A stretch of 11,230 bases of DNA. Source: Armatimonadota bacterium (GTDB lineage: Bacteria; Armatimonadota; SYMT01). The notes below the pieces were generated by a model. The model did no database searches, was not told where the DNA came from, and saw nothing but the letters and a program-made list of their open reading frames with translations. How positions within the stretch are numbered: the first letter of the stretch is position 1; each line of letters opens with the position of its first letter. Positions 6,007 through 11,230 of the stretch are shown in pieces. The DNA lies in contig JAJFMS010000032.1 in the NCBI GenBank assembly GCA_020696885.1, positions 1-11,230 on the forward strand, given 5' to 3'. Position numbers and translations under genes: made by a program.

Positions 6007-8031
6007 TCAAGCTTCAACGGTCAGCCACTGGGGAAAGTCTCGGCCCGCGGCCGGTTCACCTAGCTCCAGGCGCCACACCTGGGGTTTGTCGTCCACCGCC
6101 GGCGCCGGCGCGAACTGCTGCGCGGCATAGAAGCCGGCGGCCGGGGCGTTCTTTTCGGAAGGGATGAAAGCCCCTTCAAGCAGAGCTGCACCCGCCGCCT
6201 GCGCCTCGCGGATGACATGGGTCAACAGCGCATCTTCGATCCCACGCCCCAGAACGCGGCAGCTCAGGAGGAACGAGTCGATCTCCCAGGTCAGTGCGCC
6301 TTTGCGAACCAGCGCCACACCGGTCAGGCCGCTGTCACCGAAACGGTCCGACACGGTGACCGCGTAGATGCCCCACCGGGCGGGATCGTCCGCCATCGCC
6401 CGCACCTCCGCCTCCGTGTAGCGGCGGGTGGTGAGGTTGAACTGGTTGGTCTTGTTGATGAGCTGCGCGATCCGGGGGAGCGTGAAGGGAGTGGCGGCCT
6501 CCATCCGGACGCGGATGTCCAGGTTCGCCAGGTAGGCGGCCATGTCCCCGCCGGAGCCGAGCTGCTGCCGGACCGCTTCTCGCGCGCTCTGCTCCGCATA
6601 GAGCCGGCCGCGCTGCGTGTCTTCGGCGGTGACGGAGAGCGTCTCGAACACGTCCAGCCCGAGGAGCGTGCGGGTGTAGAGCGCGGGGTCGCGCGGGAGC
6701 TCTACGGTGAGCACTTCCGGCAGCCGCTGGCGCACCTGGGCGCGCTCCGCCGGGTTGTCGTCCAGGAAGACCAGGCTGTCGAGGCCGATGTTCAACTCTC
6801 GCGCCAACTCCACGAGGTTGCTCGCCTTGTCATTCCAGTTGATGCGCGCGGCCGCGAAGCATTCCCGCCGCAGCACCATGTGCGGATGCGCCTCCAGCAC
6901 TGGCCACACGTCTTCCGGGTTGTTCTTGCTGGAGATCGCCAGCAGCACCCCCTGGCGCCGCAGTCCGTCCAGGGCACGCTGGAAGTCGAGGAACGCGTTT
7001 CCTGGCGCCGCGGACCCGCCCAGCTTGATCTGATCGATCCCGTCCTCACCGATCACGCCGCCCCAGAGAGTGTTGTCCAGATCCAGCACCACGCACTTGC
7101 GGACCAGCCCTTTCAGCGGGCGGATGACGCGTACATACTCCGCGGCCAGTACCGGGAGGAAGGTGTCGCTGAACGGCACGCTGGCCAGGTACCAGAGGCG
7201 ATCGTCGCGGACCCGTGACTTCCCGTGCCGGGCTTCCGCACGCTCCTGGTCGAAGAGCAGCACCTGCGAGGGCCGCTCGCGAGCGAGCACCGCGAGCGCC
7301 TCGTTGATCGCCTGGAAGCGGGCGGTCTGGCCGTCCGCATTCGGAAGGTCGGAGATCCCATGCGGGGATCGGTCCGGCTGCGCGAAGGTGTGGAAAAGCA
7401 GCGTCGCCGTGGGGCGGTGCCGGCGCACGGCGTCAAAGAGCTGTGCGATCTGGGCGATCCCCGCTTCGCGCTCCGCCGCCGCGTCTTCCGGGGTGGAGCC
7501 GCTGTCGAGGTTGCGCGGGAAGAGCGCCGCGGGCTCCAGGAGCACCACGATCAACTCCGGTGCGAACTCGTAAAGGGGGCTTTCGGGCGCCAGCAGGTCC
7601 TGGGCCCACTGGTTGAAGTCGCCGGTGTACACGGCCGGGTGCAGCCCGAGCTGCGCGGTACTCACGCGCAGGTGATCGGACAGCGGTGCGAGCGTGCCGG
7701 TGCCGGTGAGGGCGACCCGGAGCGTCTGCGTGCCTGGAACCGGGTGGTCCTGCCACGCCTCCCAGAGCCGGGCCACAGCGGTGACGTTCTGGTGCGTGGG
7801 GGCGGCGGTGATCAGCCCGCGCACCACCTGCGCGGCTTCCACGCGCTCGTTACGCGCCGCCAGAAGGCGGGCCAGGGCCGTAGCGGCCGGCAGGGAGTCC
7901 GGGTAGGCGGCGAGGATCGCTCGCCAGGCCGCCTCCGCCTCCTCCGGCCGGCCGGCCCGCTGAAGCTGTTGCGCGCTGCGGACGGCGGCGCCCGGGTCCT
8001 GGTGCGTGCGGGTTTCGGTCTGCTGGATCAT
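6007..8031 (-). CDS. FkbH-like glyceryltransferase/phosphatase (HAD-IIIC)
   Basis: This 674-residue protein should take a phosphoglycerate donor (1,3-bisphosphoglycerate in characterised FkbH enzymes), remove phosphate and load the glyceryl group onto the neighbouring ACP. Residues about 12-95 are a TPR-like helical extension. Residues about 104-300 are the N-terminal alpha/beta domain of long FkbH proteins (LRVALTGTGTLAPL, YTGDFNQW). The HAD domain starts at VVLDLDNTLWGGVIGEDG (314-331) with D317 and D319; S367/S368 in AISSKNNP, K402, and D424/D425 in FLDDNP supply the other motifs. The C-terminal GNAT-like FkbH domain holds INKTNQFNLTTRRY and the family-typical SFLLSCRVLGRG with C591. All expected motifs look intact. 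ATG 8031 has AGGA five bases upstream (8037-8040). It lies 16 nt after the acyltransferase gene and 16 nt before the ACP gene. Family call is very secure; use in polysaccharide decoration is inference. Confidence 0.93.
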   Translation of the reverse strand: MIQQTETRTHQDPGAAVRSAQQLQRAGRPEEAEAAWRAILAAYPDSLPAATALARLLAARNERVEAAQVVRGLITAAPTHQNVTAVARLWEAWQDHPVPGTQTLRVALTGTGTLAPLSDHLRVSTAQLGLHPAVYTGDFNQWAQDLLAPESPLYEFAPELIVVLLEPAALFPRNLDSGSTPEDAAAEREAGIAQIAQLFDAVRRHRPTATLLFHTFAQPDRSPHGISDLPNADGQTARFQAINEALAVLARERPSQVLLFDQERAEARHGKSRVRDDRLWYLASVPFSDTFLPVLAAEYVRVIRPLKGLVRKCVVLDLDNTLWGGVIGEDGIDQIKLGGSAAPGNAFLDFQRALDGLRRQGVLLAISSKNNPEDVWPVLEAHPHMVLRRECFAAARINWNDKASNLVELARELNIGLDSLVFLDDNPAERAQVRQRLPEVLTVELPRDPALYTRTLLGLDVFETLSVTAEDTQRGRLYAEQSAREAVRQQLGSGGDMAAYLANLDIRVRMEAATPFTLPRIAQLINKTNQFNLTTRRYTEAEVRAMADDPARWGIYAVTVSDRFGDSGLTGVALVRKGALTWEIDSFLLSCRVLGRGIEDALLTHVIREAQAAGAALLEGAFIPSEKNAPAAGFYAAQQFAPAPAVDDKPQVWRLELGEPAAGRDFPQWLTVEA

Positions 8032-8047
8032 AGCCGTCCTGAAGCGC

Positions 8048-8677
8048 TCAGCCGCGAGCTTCGTCGTGCGGAATGGTGCTGATCACCCGGGCGGGGTTGC
8101 CGCCGGCCAGGCTGTACGGGGGGATGTTCCGGGTGACCACGGAGCCGGTGGTGATCACCGATCCCCGCCCGATCGTGACGCCCTTCAGCACCGTGACCCG
8201 GGAGGCGAGCCAGACGTCGTCTTCGATCACAATCGGCTCCGGCTGGGGGCGGCGATCGAAGTCACCCACCGTGTGGAAGTCGGTGTCCATGATCAGGCTG
8301 TAGTTGCCGATGCCGACGCGGTCCCCGATGGTCACAGAAGCTGCTGCGCAGATGGAGCAGCCGCTGTTGATGGCGACGCGGTCCCCGATAGTGAGCGTCC
8401 CGTGCTTCGTTGCGGCGAGCTCTACCGCCACGTGGTTGGCGTGGACGTGCAGCGTGGAGCCGACGTGGATGCGCCCGGCGTTGTTCACGATCAGCCGGCC
8501 CTTGACCTGGGAGCGGCCGCCGGCCGAAGTGCACTTGCGGAGCTTCCACCGGCTGATCAGCATCAGCCAGGCTTTTCCCAGGCTGGCCGCCGGGTCCCGG
8601 CGGATCCTCGCCAGCAATCGCTCCTCCGCCACCTGTCCTGTCCCCACGGCGCGCGCGAGCGGCTGCGAGTTTCCCAT
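8048..8677 (-). CDS. Left-handed beta-helix (hexapeptide repeat) acyltransferase
   Basis: This 209-residue protein carries a run of hexapeptide repeats from about residue 57 to 180 (LTIGDRVAINSG, VTIGDRVGIGNY, IVIEDDVWLASRVTVLKGVTIGRGSVI) and the characteristic SLAGGNPARVI close at about 189-199. H135 in MDTDFHTV is the candidate catalytic His, as in WbbJ/LacA-type O-acetyltransferases. These proteins act as trimers and acylate sugars from acetyl-CoA; LpxA and LpxD of the same fold use acyl-ACP. Because the next genes encode an FkbH and an ACP, an acyl-ACP donor is plausible here. ATG 8677 is chosen: AAGGG lies 10 nt upstream, and the in-frame extension to 8887 would run through a minisatellite. 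It is the first gene of the minus-strand operon. Confidence 0.9.
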   Translation of the reverse strand: MGNSQPLARAVGTGQVAEERLLARIRRDPAASLGKAWLMLISRWKLRKCTSAGGRSQVKGRLIVNNAGRIHVGSTLHVHANHVAVELAATKHGTLTIGDRVAINSGCSICAAASVTIGDRVGIGNYSLIMDTDFHTVGDFDRRPQPEPIVIEDDVWLASRVTVLKGVTIGRGSVITTGSVVTRNIPPYSLAGGNPARVISTIPHDEARG

Positions 8678-8778
8678 AAGCTGACTGCCCTTCAAAGTGC
8701 GGATGACGGCCGCCGGTCGATACCGGTCTCGCCGGCTCAGACATTCAGCCCTGAAGGGAACCGTGCAGGCGAGGGGAC

Positions 8779-8931
8779 CTAGTGGGGCGCCCGGCCAGTA
8801 ATGGTCAGTCGGGTCGTGTGGGAGCGTGGGGGTGTGGGAGCGTGGGAGATCGGGAGCCTCTGCTCCCCCATACTCCCACACTCCCACACTTCCTTACGGA
8901 ACCGATCAGAACTGCCCTGGCGGACCATTAG
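8779..8931. repeat. 153-bp imperfect palindrome with G-rich minisatellite arms
   Basis: The outer arms (8779-8806 and the inverse of about 8904-8931) agree at about 20 of 28 positions. Inside, the left arm has two 16-bp units starting GTGTGGGAGCGTGGG at 8816 and 8832, and the right arm has ACTCCCACACTCCCACAC-type units at about 8872-8889, which pair with them. The tip is a perfect hairpin GGGAGC-CTCT-GCTCCC at 8852-8867. The G runs at 8820-8846 (GGG-N5-GGGGG-N3-GGG-N5-GGG) fit the G-quadruplex consensus. It resembles a dispersed palindromic element. Confidence 0.85.
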
Positions 8932-9070
8932 AAGCACGGCGGTGCGCGGGTCGTGCAGCCGTCTCCGGCGCCAATTCCTGCACGCCGGAAGCCGTTTTGG
9001 AATGTCGGATGCGGAACGCCGGTCTTACGGTCAGCCTGCGCTCGACCGGTTAGGAACAGAGACCAATAGG

Positions 9071-9075
9071 GGTGA
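9071..9075 (+). promoter_or_regulatory. Shine-Dalgarno GGTGA for the FkbM gene
   Basis: GGTGA within AGGGGTGA lies 5 nt before ATG 9081 and decides for that codon over the GTG codons at 9072 and 9078, one of which lies inside the site itself. Confidence 0.6.
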
Positions 9076-9080
9076 GAGTG

Positions 9081-10016
9081 ATGATGCAGCCGAGCAGCCT
9101 GGGCACCAAACGGGGACTCCTACGGGAGATCGTCCTGACGAGCGAGCGCTTTCACGAGCAGCCGCTGGTGCGGCGCAGCCACCTCCGCTACGTCACCCGC
9201 TGGATCCGGAACCACGTGGTTCCCTGGGCGGCGCGCACCGCGTTCTCCGAAGGGGTGCAGAACGTGAACGGCGTTCGCCTCACCGTTCCTCGCCCTCCCG
9301 ATTGGGGCGGCGGCGGCGAGTTCCACATGGCGCTGGGCACCTATGAGAAGCCGGAGTCGGACTTCCTGAACGCGCGCCTCAAAGCGGGCGATGTCTTTGT
9401 GGACGTCGGCGCGCACATCGGCTACGTGTCGCTGCAGGCGGCGCGCCTGGTGGGACCCACCGGCTGCGTGGTGTCGGTGGAGCCGACGGCCGCCGCAGCC
9501 GAGCTGCTGCGCGCCAACCTGGCGTTGAACGGCTTCGACTGGGTGCGAGTCTTCGAGGCGGCCATCTCCGACCACGACGGCCAGATCCCGTTCACCATCA
9601 ATCCGGTCTCCCCGATGTGGAACCGGATCGGGTCCAACGGCAACGGCGAAACGGTGCTGGTCCCCTCCAGATCGGTCGACAGCCTGATGGAAGAGCTGGG
9701 CTGGCCCCAGGTCACCGGGCTAAAGATCGACGTGGAGGGAGCCGAGGAGGCCGCGCTGCGCGGGAGCCGGGAAACCCTGGAGCGCAACCCGCAGCTCTTC
9801 CTGCTGGTGGAGATGGAAGGCGGCGACCGCAGAGCCGCTTCCGAGAGGACCCTGAGCTTCTTCGCAGGCCTGGGCTACAAGTTCCGGCGGTTCAACCCGT
9901 TCGGCCCGCCCCGCCCCGTCACGGAGCAGCAGATCTCCCTGGCGCTGGAGCGGGACTACCGGCCGCTGTTCAATCTCCTGGTGGAGAAAGCGCCGGGGGC
10001 GCCGCCGCTCCGATAA
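9081..10016 (+). CDS. FkbM-family SAM-dependent methyltransferase
   Basis: This 311-residue protein should O-methylate a sugar or related hydroxyl using S-adenosylmethionine. An N-terminal basic helical part (1-70) precedes the Rossmann-fold domain. Motif I is VFVDVGAHIGYVSLQA (105-120), an acidic residue for SAM ribose binding is E134 in VVSVEP, and the FkbM hallmark is LKIDVEGAEEAALRG (214-228). VEMEGGDR and a final FRRFNPFG-PLFNLLVEK segment complete the family pattern. ATG 9081 is preferred for the GGTGA site; GTG 9072 would add three residues, and ATG 9084 is possible. FkbM genes are common in exopolysaccharide loci as sugar O-methyltransferases. It is transcribed away from the acyl-decoration cassette, so the divergent region may control both. 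The acceptor is unknown. Confidence 0.92.
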   Translation: MMQPSSLGTKRGLLREIVLTSERFHEQPLVRRSHLRYVTRWIRNHVVPWAARTAFSEGVQNVNGVRLTVPRPPDWGGGGEFHMALGTYEKPESDFLNARLKAGDVFVDVGAHIGYVSLQAARLVGPTGCVVSVEPTAAAAELLRANLALNGFDWVRVFEAAISDHDGQIPFTINPVSPMWNRIGSNGNGETVLVPSRSVDSLMEELGWPQVTGLKIDVEGAEEAALRGSRETLERNPQLFLLVEMEGGDRRAASERTLSFFAGLGYKFRRFNPFGPPRPVTEQQISLALERDYRPLFNLLVEKAPGAPPLR

Positions 10017-10027
10017 GCCGCCCGTCA

Positions 10028-10060
10028 TGCCCGCGCGCCGTAGTTCCCCACTCGCGGGCA
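10028..10060. other. Hairpin after the FkbM gene
   Basis: An 8-bp perfect inverted repeat, TGCCCGCG (10028-10035) and CGCGGGCA (10053-10060), encloses a 17-nt loop, 11 nt past the FkbM stop. There is no T tract and the loop is long, so an attenuating or terminating role is only possible. Confidence 0.35.
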
Positions 10061-10124
10061 ACCAACTCGTGGTCCCCACCCGCACGGCTCCCACACCCTC
10101 CCTCGGCCGGTACGCCGTGACTTC

Positions 10125-10128
10125 GGAG
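10125..10128 (+). promoter_or_regulatory. Shine-Dalgarno GGAG for the TTG-started polymerase-like gene
   Basis: GGAG stands 9 nt before TTG 10138, directly after an in-frame TAA at 10135-10137. This fixes the earliest possible start and supports TTG as the initiator. Confidence 0.6.
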
Positions 10129-10137
10129 CACTGGTAA

Positions 10138-11230
10138 TTGCAGATCCAACTTCAAGCTGTAGCCCCTGGTTCTGCGGATCACTTCGCGCGGAAGAGCCTG
10201 CTCCGCTCGCGCGGACTGGCGGGTTGGGGCGTGCTGGCGGCCGTGGTCCTGGGCGCGGCCTACGGGATCGCCCCGATCATCCCGTTCGTGCTCATCGCCG
10301 GGCTGGTCATTCCGGTGCTGTTCTGGTGCTATCCGCGCGCCTGTCTCTACACCATTTTCGGAGCGGCGTGCATGGTGGAGGCGTACCCGCTGAGCCAGCC
10401 GGACTCCCTGACGGACCGGCTTCCGATCTTCTGGAACGTCAACACGATTGCGCAGGTCTACGCCCACGTCGATTTCCACGGGATTCCCCTGAACCTGATG
10501 GAGATCATGCTCCTCACGGCCGGCTTCTTCTCGGTGGTACAGGCGATCTACCTCCGCAGGTTCAGCGTGCGCGTGGGCGCTCTGGCCGGCCCGATCCTCT
10601 TCTACACCAGCTTCGTGCTCATGGGCTGGGTGAACGGCCTGGCCACCGGCGGGGAGTCCAACTTCGCGCTGCTGGAGATCCGGCCCCCACTCTACTTCAC
10701 CTTCGCGTACCTGATGGCGGCCAATTTCGCTCAGGACGAGAAGTGCCGGCAAACGATGCTCCGGCTGGTGGTGATCTGCATCGGCATCAAGGGCATCCTC
10801 TACACCTACCGTCTCTATACGGTGATGCACGGGACCATCCCGGATCAGGGCGTTGGCTCCCACGAGGAAGTCTTCTTCTTCAACGCCTTCCTGATGCTCC
10901 AGTTGCTCCTGGGGTTGACGGGGGCGCTTCCGAAGATGCGCCTCTGGATGGGCGTGCTGCTCTGGCCCGTAGTCACGGGCCAGCTTGCGTGCAACCGCAG
11001 GGCGGCCGTGGCGGCGCTGCTGATCGCGCTGCCCGTGCTGTTGATCCTGGCGTTCGCCGCGCTGCCCCACCGCCGCCGCATGATCGGCACCATCGCCGCC
11101 GTCATCGGCGTGCTGTTCTCGGTCTACTACCCGCTTTATCGAAACAAGACCGGGATGTGGGCCCAACCGGCCCAGGCGATCAAGTCTTCCTTCGAGCCGG
11201 ATGCGCGTGATGCCAGCTCCGACGCCTATC
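10138..11230 (+). CDS. O-antigen ligase/Wzy-polymerase-like multi-pass membrane protein, 3' partial
   Basis: The frame is open from TTG 10138 to the window end (364 codons) with no stop. The product is strongly hydrophobic, with about ten membrane segments, for example around residues 28-45, 46-62, 120-138, 148-168, 182-197, 206-224, 246-264, 269-283, 288-308 and 315-333. LACNRRAAVAALLIALPVLL (284-303) resembles the G-R-R/S-A helix of the Wzy_C/O-antigen ligase family, and the following loop YPLYRNKTGMWAQPAQAIKSSFEPDARDASSDAY looks like the large periplasmic loop of exopolysaccharide polymerases. It should join lipid-linked repeat units outside the inner membrane. GTG 10231 is an alternative start but would cut into the first membrane helix. 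It follows the FkbM gene by 121 nt. Assignment between polymerase and ligase is not possible from this part alone. Confidence 0.8.
   Translation, partial: MQIQLQAVAPGSADHFARKSLLRSRGLAGWGVLAAVVLGAAYGIAPIIPFVLIAGLVIPVLFWCYPRACLYTIFGAACMVEAYPLSQPDSLTDRLPIFWNVNTIAQVYAHVDFHGIPLNLMEIMLLTAGFFSVVQAIYLRRFSVRVGALAGPILFYTSFVLMGWVNGLATGGESNFALLEIRPPLYFTFAYLMAANFAQDEKCRQTMLRLVVICIGIKGILYTYRLYTVMHGTIPDQGVGSHEEVFFFNAFLMLQLLLGLTGALPKMRLWMGVLLWPVVTGQLACNRRAAVAALLIALPVLLILAFAALPHRRRMIGTIAAVIGVLFSVYYPLYRNKTGMWAQPAQAIKSSFEPDARDASSDAY

Larger units (their letters stand above)
8678..9080. other. Divergent intergenic region with a large palindrome
   Basis: This 403-bp gap separates the minus-strand acyltransferase from the plus-strand FkbM gene, so it must hold promoters for both directions unless transcription comes from further away. 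Its middle is taken up by the palindrome at 8779-8931. I could not pick out a convincing -35/-10 pair on either strand, and no small gene is evident. Confidence 0.75.

Noticed and set aside
5991..6017. Longer ACP start at TTG 6017
   Set aside because: It would overlap the FkbH-like gene and lacks a ribosome binding site, while GTG 5990 has AGGAGG immediately upstream.
8678..8887. 70-residue N-terminal extension of the beta-helix acyltransferase
   Set aside because: It is translated through the palindrome and minisatellite, has no family resemblance, and ATG 8677 has its own upstream AAGGG.
8932..9070. Sigma-70-like promoter for the FkbM gene (candidates around TTACGG and TTAGGA)
   Set aside because: The hexamer matches and spacing are poor, and similar matches are expected by chance; not called.
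9970..11166. 398-codon minus-strand frame opposite the polymerase-like gene
   Set aside because: It is extremely His/Asp/Glu/Arg-rich without motifs; it is the complement of a hydrophobic membrane-protein frame.
10224..11210. 328-codon plus-strand frame within the polymerase-like gene
   Set aside because: It is Arg/Gly/Pro/Ala-rich and out of frame with the multi-helix membrane protein.

Overview
The window is about 11.2 kb of high-GC bacterial DNA and is best read as part of an exopolysaccharide/capsule biosynthesis locus. A diderm (Gram-negative-type) bacterium fits the split Wzz-like chain-length protein plus separate cytoplasmic tyrosine-kinase-like ATPase. GC content, GTG/TTG starts and intergenic short tandem repeats suggest something like Gemmatimonadota or another environmental high-GC phylum, but that placement is a guess because no rRNA or marker gene is present.

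Layout. (1) Positions 1-5035, plus strand, one tightly packed operon: a 5'-truncated nucleotidyltransferase-fold protein (NTP_transf_5 type), a Wzz/GumC-like polysaccharide co-polymerase, a CpsD/CapB-like P-loop ATPase with degenerate kinase features, a membrane-anchored family 2 glycosyltransferase, and a 44-residue membrane protein coupled to the glycosyltransferase by a GTGA stop/start overlap. (2) Positions 5036-5747, no gene: two copies of a ~215-bp repeat at a 259-bp period, each holding 26-bp inverted arms, then a strong hairpin. (3) Positions 5748-8677, minus strand, a three-gene operon read right to left: a left-handed beta-helix acyltransferase, a full-length FkbH-like glyceryltransferase/phosphatase, and a stand-alone acyl carrier protein. 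(4) Positions 8678-9080, a divergent intergenic region with a 153-bp imperfect palindrome that includes a G-rich minisatellite. (5) Positions 9081 to the end, plus strand: an FkbM-family methyltransferase and a multi-pass membrane protein resembling an O-antigen ligase/Wzy polymerase, which runs off the 3' edge. It starts at a TTG and has no stop inside the window.

How the genes may work together. The plus-strand genes supply backbone glycosyl transfer, polymerisation and chain-length control. The minus-strand cassette looks like a self-contained acyl-decoration module: FkbH would load a glyceryl (C3) unit from a glycolytic phosphoglycerate donor onto the carrier protein, and the beta-helix transferase would move it to a sugar. 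FkbM could O-methylate the sugar or the acyl group. This cassette is the most interesting part of the window. It is inverted relative to the rest of the locus and lies between two unrelated repeat structures, which suggests it was acquired as a unit. Its carrier protein has Arg in place of the usual Asp beside the phosphopantetheine serine.
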